64,000 nt of DNA from Bacillota bacterium (GTDB taxonomy: Bacteria > Bacillota > Clostridia > Christensenellales > SZUA-584). The position numbers and the translations under genes were made by a program. Shown piece by piece: positions 27,846 through 36,109 of this stretch. A model generated the notes under the pieces. That model had not been told where the DNA came from. It worked only from the letters and a program-made list of their open reading frames with translations, and did no database searches. Where the stretch lies: NCBI GenBank assembly GCA_023397655.1, contig JAEWTW010000012.1, positions 62,001-126,000 on the forward strand. Reading direction: 5' to 3'. How positions within the stretch are numbered: position 1 is the stretch's first letter; each line of letters begins with the position of its first letter.

Positions 27846-29057
27846 TTATGCGCGCCCTATTGAGATACAATCCTTTGGGCACACGGATCGGCAAACGCCG
27901 CAGCTGCGGCAGACAGCCGCCTTAACCGCCGGCAGCTCTCCTTTTTTTGCAACTATCGCGCCAAAGCCCGCGTCACGGCACGCCACACCGCATACGCCGC
28001 AGCTCACGCACCGGCTTTCGTCGATCTCTGCCGCACCGGAACCTTCCCGGCTCAGCTGCGAATGCGGAACCAAATACTTGAGTGAATGCCCCACCATATC
28101 GGAGACAGCAGCAAAGCCCATTCTGTCCATATAATCACTGAGTCCATCGCGCATCTTTCCGACCATCGAGAATCCGTACCGGGTAATAGCGGTGCACACC
28201 TGAACCGTCACTGCGCCCAGCAAAAGAAACTCCGCCGCATCCCGCCAATTGCTGATACCACCAACACCCGCAATGGGCAGAGTCGTCTCCTTGGCGAGCC
28301 TACTGACGCAGCCCAGTGCAATGGGCTTGATGGCAGGGCCGGACAATCCGCCCCACGTGGAATACCCGTCTACATTCAAAAGCGGTTTTCCGTCGTTCTC
28401 CAGATCCAGTCCGATAAACGCGCGTACCGTGTCGATGGCGCAGACCGCATCCGCACCGCCCGACGCCGCGCTGTTCGCGATGGCGCAGATATCTGTGACA
28501 TTGGGCGTCATCTTCACGATCACCGGCGTACCCTTACGGACACAGGATTTTATCCATGCGGTGGTTTGACGCATCAGCTCCGTATCTGCCGCAGGTATCG
28601 CATCACGCGCGGGCCCGCCGGTCACCAGGCTGTGTTCCCCTTGCGGACAGGACATGCTGCATTCAATCATATCAGCGCCCGCATCCTCCAACGCATTCAC
28701 CAACACCTGCCAATCCTCATGGCAGTCCGCCATAATGCTGCCCGTCAGTATACGGTCTGGATATTGCCGTTTGAAATACGCGATATCCTCCTGAATGTGT
28801 ACGATGCTGCGCTCCGAGATTAGGTCGATATTGTAAAACCCGTACTGGCGCTGTCCCAGCAGCGGCACACCTGCCATGTTGGGCTCCGCTAGTGAGGGGC
28901 TGTGCGCAGCGGTCGCGGTGGTTTTGAACACCACCCCGGCCCATCCGGCATCCAGCGCACGCTGAACCTTCTCTCGGCTGTCGGATGAAGGGGATGCCGC
29001 CACTACAAACGGATTGATATGCTTAAGTCCACAAAAGTCAACTGACAAGTCAGCCAT
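27846..29057 (-). CDS. preA: PreA-like dihydropyrimidine/dihydroorotate dehydrogenase with two 4Fe-4S clusters
   Basis: 403 residues from ATG 29057 (MADLSVDFCGLKHINPFVVA); the longer frame to 29129 has no RBS. The FMN TIM barrel has the active-site CSMSCPQGEHS and GVGGISNWRDAAEFLLLGA. The C-terminus carries two ferredoxin motifs, CVSCGVCGVACRDAGFG and CRSCGVCRSVCPKDCIS. NAD-dependent dihydropyrimidine dehydrogenase (PreA) reduces uracil or thymine together with PreT, which is absent here. In SsnA/Xdh loci such proteins may reduce another heterocycle or carry electrons. It lies behind a terminator, 82 bases after the BMP lipoprotein gene. Confidence 0.85.
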   Translation of the reverse strand: MADLSVDFCGLKHINPFVVAASPSSDSREKVQRALDAGWAGVVFKTTATAAHSPSLAEPNMAGVPLLGQRQYGFYNIDLISERSIVHIQEDIAYFKRQYPDRILTGSIMADCHEDWQVLVNALEDAGADMIECSMSCPQGEHSLVTGGPARDAIPAADTELMRQTTAWIKSCVRKGTPVIVKMTPNVTDICAIANSAASGGADAVCAIDTVRAFIGLDLENDGKPLLNVDGYSTWGGLSGPAIKPIALGCVSRLAKETTLPIAGVGGISNWRDAAEFLLLGAVTVQVCTAITRYGFSMVGKMRDGLSDYMDRMGFAAVSDMVGHSLKYLVPHSQLSREGSGAAEIDESRCVSCGVCGVACRDAGFGAIVAKKGELPAVKAAVCRSCGVCRSVCPKDCISIGRA

Positions 29058-29083
29058 TTTGCATCCATCCTTTTCCCGTGATA

Positions 29084-29121
29084 GAAGAAAGCCCGGCGGA
29101 CGGGTCGCCCGCCGGGTCTTT
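29084..29121 (-). terminator. Intrinsic terminator after the BMP lipoprotein gene
   Basis: Minus strand CCCGGCGG and CCGCCGGG flank a 9-base loop, extended by AAAG/CTTT, followed by CTTTCTTCT. It lies 18 bases after the lipoprotein stop and just before preA, so expression of preA and ssnA depends on read-through or a further promoter. Confidence 0.7.
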
Positions 29122-29139
29122 CCTTTCACAAATTTAGTT

Positions 29140-30201
29140 CTATTCGTAGGACTCAGTTACAACGATCTCACCGGAAATGACTTTGGCTTTCAGCTCATCG
29201 ATAGCAGCTGCGATGTCCGCAGGCACGGATGAGCCATACGGCGCGATGCCGATGATACCGTCCGCCACGCCGGGCTTCCATACGCCGCTGAACTCGCCAG
29301 AAGCAATACGGTCAACCTGGCTAGCGATCACATCCGGAATGGAAGCAGTCAGCGAGGTGAGCATCAGATCGGGCGCGAGTTCGTTCTGGTCCGCACCGTA
29401 GCCTATGATGTAGACGCCCTTTTCCTTGGCGGCTTCAATCAGGCCAAGTCCGGTGGTGTCGCAGGTGTGCATCACTACGTCCGCGCCCTGTTCGATTTGC
29501 GCGAGAGCAGCTTCCTTGCCCTTGGCAGGGTCGCTGAACGTTCCGGCCATGATGCCGAGCACGGTGATGTCCGGGTTCACGGATTTTGCGCCTTCGGTAT
29601 AAGCGTTCTGGTTGGCCTGCTGTGAGGGGCCTTCAATGCCGCCGAGGAAGCCGATGATGCCCGTCTTGCTCACGGAAGCCGCCAACGCACCGCACAGGTA
29701 CGCGCCTTCAAATTCCTTCTGGTCCACAAAGCCCACATTCGCCGGAGCATCGCCATCCGGCTTCTTGCCAAACACGAAGAAGTATTTGTCCGGATATTCC
29801 TCAGCTACACGGATTGCCGCGTCGCCGAACTGGAAGCCGTGGCCGATGACCAGCTCATAACCTTCGTTCGCGTAGTTACGGAAGCCCGCTTCGATGTTGG
29901 CAACTTCCACGTTCTCGGTGAACGCCGTCTCGTAGCCTTCGCCCTTCAGTATCTCCAGGCCGTTGTAGGCGCTGGTGTTCCAGGACTGGTCGGTGATAGA
30001 ACCGGGCAGCAGCAGCGCGATCTTGGACAAAGCCGCCGCGGGCTCTTCTGCCGCAGGTTCTTCAGCCGCGGGTTCTTCCACCGCTTCGGTCGCGGCCGGC
30101 GCCTCGGTCGCCGCGGGTGCGGCCGGCGCACACGCTGTGCCCAGCGCCATCGTGAAAATCACCAGCGCAGCAAGGATGCAAAGCAACATTGATCTCTTCA
30201 T
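29140..30201 (-). CDS. BMP family nucleoside-binding lipoprotein
   Basis: 353 residues. The signal peptide has lipobox ALGTAC (Cys 24) followed by an Ala/Glu/Pro linker to ~58. The BMP/Med domain reads IALLLPGSITDQSWNTSAYN, YELVIGHGFQFGDAAIRVAE, GIEGPSQQANQNAYTEGAKS and VMHTCDTTGLGLIEAAKEKG. BMP proteins bind purine or pyrimidine nucleosides outside the membrane for ABC import. The permease/ATPase genes upstream complete the importer. The strong RBS and downstream terminator fit high expression of this component. Confidence 0.92.
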   Translation of the reverse strand: MKRSMLLCILAALVIFTMALGTACAPAAPAATEAPAATEAVEEPAAEEPAAEEPAAALSKIALLLPGSITDQSWNTSAYNGLEILKGEGYETAFTENVEVANIEAGFRNYANEGYELVIGHGFQFGDAAIRVAEEYPDKYFFVFGKKPDGDAPANVGFVDQKEFEGAYLCGALAASVSKTGIIGFLGGIEGPSQQANQNAYTEGAKSVNPDITVLGIMAGTFSDPAKGKEAALAQIEQGADVVMHTCDTTGLGLIEAAKEKGVYIIGYGADQNELAPDLMLTSLTASIPDVIASQVDRIASGEFSGVWKPGVADGIIGIAPYGSSVPADIAAAIDELKAKVISGEIVVTESYE

Positions 30202-30246
30202 TTTTCTAAACCTCCATTTTTTTAATAATGTAAAGCCGATTTTTCA

Positions 30247-31005
30247 TCAGCTGTTTACCGTTTTTGCGATCACGTCCAGCGTATACGCGAGGCGCTCGCC
30301 GAGCCGTTTCAGCCAGTCTTCTCCCAACTCGCGGGATGCGGTGTGCGGCGCTCCCACCACACCATCCGCTGCGACGTCGGCTGTCAGCCAGGTCTGCGTC
30401 ACGTAAGCGCTGTGGTCTGCCAGCTGCGCCCAAAGCTCGCGAGAACACGCCAGACTCTCATCGATTTGCGGTACATCCACCAATTTGGAATTAAGATGCA
30501 GCATCACGCTTGTTTCAAACTGCCCCGCATGTATGTCGTCATCTGACACATCCAGCCCGTCCATGCACCGGAACAGCTCTATGCAGAACACGTTCAATCG
30601 ACGGGTGCGCCTGATCTCGCGGGCCGCCACCTCAATGATATGCTCGTTGCCGCCGTGCCCCGTGACGATAACCAGATGCTTGATGCCTGCCACTGCGACG
30701 GATGCGCCGACCTCCGTCAGCACACTCAGTACCGTTTGCGCGCTCAGCGTAAGCGTACCGGGATAACCGTCGTGTTCCACGCTCAGACCATAGCTGATGT
30801 GGGGAAGAAGCAGAAACATCTGCTTTGCCTGCGCCCCGGTCAGCGCGCCTTCCACGCAGGCCTGCCCGATCAGACAGTCGGTACCCACCGGCAGGTGCGG
30901 CCCATGCTGTTCAATTGCACCGATGGGCAGCACGGCGATTGCACCATCCCGTGCGGCTTGTTGTATCTGCGGCGCTGTCATCTCGCTCCAGTTGCGATAC
31001 GGCAT
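30247..31005 (-). CDS. Creatininase family amidohydrolase
   Basis: 252 residues. Metal-binding motifs include IGAIEQHGPHLPVGTD (Glu, His, Asp), VTGHGGNE and IHAGQFETS. The family contains creatininase, mycofactocin MftE and 3-dehydro-scyllo-inosose hydrolases; in purine/pyrimidine clusters it may open a heterocyclic ring or hydrolyse a cyclic amide. It sits between ABC permease and BMP lipoprotein genes, six bases after the permease. The exact reaction is not evident. Confidence 0.88.
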   Translation of the reverse strand: MPYRNWSEMTAPQIQQAARDGAIAVLPIGAIEQHGPHLPVGTDCLIGQACVEGALTGAQAKQMFLLLPHISYGLSVEHDGYPGTLTLSAQTVLSVLTEVGASVAVAGIKHLVIVTGHGGNEHIIEVAAREIRRTRRLNVFCIELFRCMDGLDVSDDDIHAGQFETSVMLHLNSKLVDVPQIDESLACSRELWAQLADHSAYVTQTWLTADVAADGVVGAPHTASRELGEDWLKRLGERLAYTLDVIAKTVNS

Positions 31006-31010
31006 TTGGT

Positions 31011-31943
31011 TTACCGCCCTTCCTTTTCATAGATGCGTCCCAGCGCTTTGGGCGTGTGGATGTTCCGGCCAAACAGCATGATGCTGATTAGCGTCACCAC
31101 GTACGGCAGCATCACCATGAACTGATACGGCAGGTCCACGCCGCCCGCCTGCAGGCGCAGCTGCAGCGCGTCCACCAACCCGAACAGCAGTGCGCCCAGC
31201 ATGGCAAATACGGGATGCCAGCGGCTGAATATTGTGATGGACAGCGCGATGAATCCGCGCCCTGCGCTGATGTTCTCCATATACCGGCCGACAATGGCCA
31301 CCGTCAGAAACGCACCGCCGATGCCCGCCATCATGCCACAGAAGAACAGTGCGCCATAACGCATCTTGATGACGTCGATGCCGCTGGCCTGTGCCGCACG
31401 CGGGTTCTCGCCCGTGGCACGAAGCTGCAGACCCAGCTTGGTGCGAAACAACGTATACCATACGACCACAGTCAGCAGCACAGCGATGTACACCAGCAGG
31501 TTCTGCGAAAACAGTATTTCGCCCAGCACAGGTATCTCACTCAGCAGCGGTATCTGCACTGCCGGGATGATGTCCACCTGCGGCGGGGTCGTCGCCACGC
31601 CGAACAGCACGCGGTACATATAGCTGGTGAGCCCCAGCGCGAATATGTTGAATATGATGCCGACCACTGCCTGGTCCTGTTTGCGGGAAACGCCGAGATA
31701 CGCGATCACCAGCGCGCCCAAGCCGCCTAAAATGCCGCCCAGAAATATGCCCACAAATACGCTGCCTGTGTAAACCGACGCGACCAGCGCCGTAAACGCA
31801 CCCAGCAGCATCTGACCCTCTATACCGATGTTCAGTACGCCCGCCCGCTCGGCCACCACTTCGCCGATCGAGCTGTATATCACGGGTACGGCCATGCGGA
31901 TGCCGGATGCCAGCAGCGCCACGATCATACTTGTTTCAAACAT
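31011..31943 (-). CDS. Nucleoside ABC transporter permease (NupQ/YufQ type)
   Basis: 310 residues from ATG 31943 (MFETSMIVALLASGIRMAVP), directly behind GAAGGAGGAA. The upstream extension to 32018 has no RBS. GEVVAERAGVLNIGIEGQML is the signature of the second permease of BMP-type nucleoside importers, and SRWHPVFAMLGALLFGLVDA follows in the C-terminal half. About eight TM helices. Pairs with the permease at 31957. Confidence 0.9.
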   Translation of the reverse strand: MFETSMIVALLASGIRMAVPVIYSSIGEVVAERAGVLNIGIEGQMLLGAFTALVASVYTGSVFVGIFLGGILGGLGALVIAYLGVSRKQDQAVVGIIFNIFALGLTSYMYRVLFGVATTPPQVDIIPAVQIPLLSEIPVLGEILFSQNLLVYIAVLLTVVVWYTLFRTKLGLQLRATGENPRAAQASGIDVIKMRYGALFFCGMMAGIGGAFLTVAIVGRYMENISAGRGFIALSITIFSRWHPVFAMLGALLFGLVDALQLRLQAGGVDLPYQFMVMLPYVVTLISIMLFGRNIHTPKALGRIYEKEGR

Positions 31944-31956
31944 GTCAGTTCCTCCT

Positions 31957-33066
31957 TCACGCGCGTTCTTTGCCGATGCTCCGGCGCTTCCTGAGCTTTT
32001 GGAACAGGCTCTTCCCACCGCTGCCGAAGCCCCACAGCACGAACAGCACGATCATGCCCTGCAATACGCTGACCAGCGTCACCGGCACACCGGTGCTCAC
32101 CTGCGCAAGCTCCGCACCCACGGTGAGGCTGGACATCAGCAGCCCCGCAATCACGATACCCGCCGGATGCATCAGCCCCAGCAGCGCCACCACAACGCCG
32201 GATATGCCGTAGCCGCCTGCCAGTCCCTCCATCAGCCGAAATTGTACGCCGAACACCTCAATAGAACCCGCAAACCCCGCAAAAGCACCGCTGATCAGCA
32301 TGACATAGATGTAATAGTTCCTGGCGTCGATACCGCTGTAGCAAGCTGCCCGGGGACTGCCGCCCAGCACGCGCACGTTGTAGCCGAAGCGGGTGCGGTT
32401 GAGCAGTATGAACAGCAGCACCACACAACTGAGGGCGATGATAATCCCGATGTGAGCGCGCATGCCTTCCGCCAACCGCGGCAGCCGCATCACCTTGTCG
32501 ATCTGTGCAGACTGCGGCATGAGGCCGCCCGGCTCTTTGAGCGGTCCGCGCACCAGAAAACCGATCAGCTGCACGGCGATATAGTTGAGCAAGAGCGTGG
32601 TGATGATCTCATTGGCCTTGAAACGTGCTTTGAAAAATCCCGCGATTCCGCCCCACAAGCCGCCTAACACCGCCCCCGCTAGCATACCCGCCACGGGCGT
32701 CCATGCACCGAGCAGATTGCCGATGGGAGAGGTGCCAACCAGTATAGCGCCCAGTGCGCCCATATACATCTGCCCCTCGCCCCCGAGGTTGGTCAGCTTT
32801 GCCTTGCCCGCCACCGCAACACCGACAGCGACGATTAGTATGGGCGTCGCCTTGATGAGTATACCGGCGATGTTCTGCGGACTGGAGAATGGATCGATCA
32901 GCAGCTTCTTGTAGGTTTCCGCCACATTAGCGTTCATGCTCACAACGAACACGGAACCCACGGCCAGCGCCGCAATTACCGCCGCCACGATCATCAGCAC
33001 AGTCTTCAGCGGACGGCGTATCCTTTCGCTTTTCCAATAACGCCTGATGCCTGTGATTGCTTTCAT
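31957..33066 (-). CDS. Nucleoside ABC transporter permease (NupP/YufP type)
   Basis: 369 residues with a basic N-terminus followed by about nine TM helices. GVAVAGKAKLTNLGGEGQMY and GFFKARFKANEIITTLLLNY are characteristic of the first permease of BMP-type importers. Its ATG overlaps the TGA of the ATPase gene by four bases. Confidence 0.9.
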   Translation of the reverse strand: MKAITGIRRYWKSERIRRPLKTVLMIVAAVIAALAVGSVFVVSMNANVAETYKKLLIDPFSSPQNIAGILIKATPILIVAVGVAVAGKAKLTNLGGEGQMYMGALGAILVGTSPIGNLLGAWTPVAGMLAGAVLGGLWGGIAGFFKARFKANEIITTLLLNYIAVQLIGFLVRGPLKEPGGLMPQSAQIDKVMRLPRLAEGMRAHIGIIIALSCVVLLFILLNRTRFGYNVRVLGGSPRAACYSGIDARNYYIYVMLISGAFAGFAGSIEVFGVQFRLMEGLAGGYGISGVVVALLGLMHPAGIVIAGLLMSSLTVGAELAQVSTGVPVTLVSVLQGMIVLFVLWGFGSGGKSLFQKLRKRRSIGKERA

Positions 33067-34576
33067 GCGCCCTTAACCCCCATCATCATCCGTCCGATTT
33101 CATTGACACTGAACTCCTCCGGCTTCACTTCCCCCACAATTCGTCCGCGATACAGCACGATCAGCCGGTCAGCGAGATAGAACAGCTCTTCAAAGTCGCC
33201 TGAGAAGAACACCACCGCAATGCCGTTCTGTGCCGCCTGTGCGATCTGCTCACGGATAAACCACGAAGCCTTGATGTCCAGCCCACGCGTGGGGTACGAA
33301 CACACCAGCGCCTGCGGCTGCTTGTTCAGCTCACGCCCGAGGATAAACTTCTGCAGGTTGCCGCCGGACAGGTTGCCCGTCCGCGCGTCGATGCCAGTCG
33401 TCTCACATCGAAATCCTCTATCATGTCACATGTCTGGCTCTTTATCTTCCTGTAATCCAGCAGGCCATGCTTTTTGGGGCTGCACTTGGTGCGCAGGCTC
33501 CAGTTTTCGTAGAGCGGGAAGTCCTTGACGCTGCCCACCTCGTTGCGGTCTGCCGGCACATAACCAATATCGTTTTTGATAAATGCCCGGGCGCTGTGCG
33601 TACCCGCTGACTCACCGTTTATCCATACCGTGCCGCTTTCAGCACAGCGCACGCCCGTCAGCACCTCGGCCAGTTCCGACTGTCCGTTGCCTTCCATGCT
33701 GGCCACGCCCACGATCTCGCCCTTCTTCACCGAAAACGTCACACCGTTCAATGTGGACACGCCGCGGTCGTCCAGCGCCTTCACATCCTCCACGCGTATC
33801 ACTTCCGTGTCCGACGCAGCGGCGGCCTGCCGTTCGGGAACGGTCACGTCGCCGCCCACCATCATGCGGATGATCTTTTCCTTGTCCGCCTCGGCCGCCA
33901 GCATCTCGCCCTCCACGTGGCCCTGACTCAATACTGTGATGCGGTCGCTGATTGCCAGCACCTCGTCCAGCTTGTGGCTGATAAACACGATGCTCTTGCC
34001 CGCCGCCACCAGCTTGCGCACGGTTTCAAACAATATCTCGCATTCCTGCGGCGGCAGCACCGTCGTGGGTTCGTCCAATATCAGCAGCTTCGCACCCCGA
34101 TACAGCAGCTTCAATATCTCCACCCGCTGCTGCATGCCGATGGACAGCTTGTCCACCTGCGTATGCGCATCCACCTCAATGCCGTACTGTGCCGCCAGCT
34201 CACCGATCTCCTTCTCGATCTCGCGTGCCTTGTTGCGCTTCCACCACGGTGAATCCCCGATCAAGAACACGTTCTCGGCCGAGGAGAATACATCCACCAG
34301 CATAAAATGCTGATGCACCATGCCGATGCCCAGTGCCAGTGCCTTGCGCGGCGAACGAATGTCCACCGGCACACCCTCCAGCTCCACCGTACCCTCATCC
34401 TGCCGGTACATACCGTAGATGATATTCATCAGCGTGCTTTTGCCCGCGCCGTTTTCACCCAGCACTGCGTGCACCTCACCCGGATGTATCTTCAGGTCGA
34501 TATGGTCGTTGGCCATAAATGACCCGAAGCTTTTGCAAATGCCCTTGAGCTCCAGCAACGGCTTATTATCCGGCAT
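33063..34576 (-). pseudogene. Nucleoside ABC transporter ATPase, interrupted by a frameshift
   Basis: The full span would encode ~504 residues, the size of the BMP-importer ATPase (NupO/YufO). From ATG 34576 the frame gives Walker A GENGAGKSTLMN, VHQHFMLVDVFSSAENVFLI, Walker B KLLILDEPTTVLPP and a second domain P-loop SMEGNGQSELAEVL. Near 33399 the reading frame is lost: after IEDFDVR the continuation TGIDARTGNLSGGNLQ and the rest to 33063 are in another frame. One missing base explains it. The second signature motif is therefore out of frame. It could be a true mutation, which would inactivate the importer, or a sequencing error. Neighbours are intact. Confidence 0.85.
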
Positions 34577-34610
34577 CGTGATCTCCCTTCCTTTTTTAGC
34601 AGTCCTCTAA

Positions 34611-34674
34611 TACAAAAACAGCAACCGCGCTTGTGGAATACCTCTGTATCCCGCTGCCAGCGCCATTGCTGTTT
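34611..34674 (-). terminator. Terminator between molybdenum-hydroxylase and nucleoside-transport genes
   Basis: On the minus strand AAACAGCAA (34674-34666) pairs with TTGCTGTTT (34624-34616), with an inner GCGC/GCGC match, and is followed by TTGTA after a five-T tract. It lies 25 bases past the stop of the Fe-S subunit gene and 35 bases before the ATPase ATG. Confidence 0.55.
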
Positions 34675-34698
34675 GCGATATCTCATTGTTTTGTTAAG

Positions 34699-35181
34699 CT
34701 ACTTCGCCGCAGCCAGCTCCGCCGCCGCTTTCTCCACCGCATTGACTATCGTGACGTAGCCGGTACACCGGCACAGGTTGCCCGACAGCGCCATTTTGAT
34801 CTCCTCGCGGTTGGGGCTGTTGTTGCTGCGCAGCAGCGCATATGCGCTGAGTATCATGCCCGGCGTGCAGAACCCGCACTGCACCGCCCCTTCCTCCACA
34901 AAGCAGGTGCGGATCACCTCCCCCAGCGCGTCATCGTCCAGCCCTTCAATGGTGGTGATATGCCGCCCTTCGATCTGTCCCGCGACCAGCAGGCACGAGT
35001 TGACGGGGGTGCCGTCCAGCAGCACCGTACAAGCGCCGCATTCTCCAATGCCGCAGCCCTCCTTGGCACCCGTTCGCCGCAGCACGTCGCGGAGTACGTC
35101 CAGCAGCCGATCGCCCGGGTCCAGCAACAGCTCGCAGGGCTTTTCGTTGAGAGTAAACGCGATTACTTTTCTTTCAGCCAT
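34699..35181 (-). CDS. xdhC: Molybdenum hydroxylase 2Fe-2S subunit (XdhC type)
   Basis: 160 residues. The N-terminal plant-type ferredoxin domain has GCGIGECGACTVLLDG with a further Cys at VNSCLL. The C-terminal four-helix domain has QCGFCTPGMILSAYALL and GNLCRCTGY. Together they hold two 2Fe-2S clusters that pass electrons from the Mo site to FAD. It overlaps the FAD-subunit gene by eight bases. Naming follows E. coli XdhABC. Confidence 0.93.
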   Translation of the reverse strand: MAERKVIAFTLNEKPCELLLDPGDRLLDVLRDVLRRTGAKEGCGIGECGACTVLLDGTPVNSCLLVAGQIEGRHITTIEGLDDDALGEVIRTCFVEEGAVQCGFCTPGMILSAYALLRSNNSPNREEIKMALSGNLCRCTGYVTIVNAVEKAAAELAAAK

Positions 35182-36109
35182 CCGTCTCCCCCCTAATCAG
35201 CTCCAGCAGCGTTCGCCTGCACAATCGCCTGCATACCGTGTATTTGTATGCGGCGTCCGGTGAATCCCCGCAGTCCGCTTTCACGCGTTCCGCAAGTGCG
35301 TCCGTAAACGCGGCTATATCTTCGCGAGACGGATACCTGCCCAGCAGTTCTGCCGACAGCTCCGAAAAGTCTGACGGCTTGGGGAGCACCGCTCCGATGC
35401 TGAGCCGGAATTGCGTCAGCCGTTTCTGCTCATCCTGCGCCAGTGCCACCGCCAGCGTAAACCGCGACATGCACAGCGCCTCCCTGACCGCTACCTTGTG
35501 TAAGTGAGTCACAGTATCCCTCGGCAGCTTAGGAATGGTTATCTCCGATAGAAGCTCGCCCGGCTGCATCACCGTCTTCTTCTGCGCCGGATCTCCGAAG
35601 TAGCAGCCGCGTACCGACATCGTCCCGTGTTTCAGACACGCCCGGTTCTCCTGAAAGAATTCAGCAATGAGAATTGTGCGTACCGCCGCGCCTTTTCGCA
35701 GCGTCACCGTTGCCTCCAGTGCCATCAGGGCCGGTATACAGTCTCCAGCGGGGCAGGCGTTTACCACATTGCCGCCGACCGTCCCCCTGTTGCGTATCTG
35801 CGGGCCGCCCACGCTGCCGCACGCCTTGGCCAGCAGCGGTATATATTGATTGACCAACGCGGAGTTCGCGACTTCTGTCAGCGATGCAACCGCGCCGATC
35901 GTGATGGTTTGCTCATCCTCCGAGATGCCGCGCAGCTCCCCGACGCCGCTGATATCCACCAGCACCTTCTTCTCATACCAGTTTCGCGTGCGGGCTTTGG
36001 GAATGATGTCCGTTCCGCCCGCTATGACGACAGCACTGCCCGCGTTATCATCCAACAGGCGCAGCGCCTGTGTCAGTGATTCTGCCCTATAGAATTCCGC
36101 ACATCTCAT
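35174..36109 (-). CDS. xdhB: Molybdenum hydroxylase FAD-binding subunit (XdhB type)
   Basis: 311 residues, the size of CoxM/XdhB proteins. FAD contacts are in VIAGGTDIIPKARTRNWYEK and GGPQIRNRGTVGGNVVNACP with AGDCIPALMALEATV. The C-terminal CO_deh_flav_C domain is present. It transfers electrons from the Fe-S subunit to the acceptor (NAD or ferredoxin). The start overlaps the stop of the Mo-subunit gene by four bases. Confidence 0.93.
   Translation of the reverse strand: MRCAEFYRAESLTQALRLLDDNAGSAVVIAGGTDIIPKARTRNWYEKKVLVDISGVGELRGISEDEQTITIGAVASLTEVANSALVNQYIPLLAKACGSVGGPQIRNRGTVGGNVVNACPAGDCIPALMALEATVTLRKGAAVRTILIAEFFQENRACLKHGTMSVRGCYFGDPAQKKTVMQPGELLSEITIPKLPRDTVTHLHKVAVREALCMSRFTLAVALAQDEQKRLTQFRLSIGAVLPKPSDFSELSAELLGRYPSREDIAAFTDALAERVKADCGDSPDAAYKYTVCRRLCRRTLLELIRGETDG

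Noticed and set aside
33063..33305. Separate small protein of 80 codons at the end of the nucleoside ATPase
   Set aside because: It is the frameshifted C-terminus of the ATPase; its first Met is internal and the homologous sequence continues upstream in the same frame.
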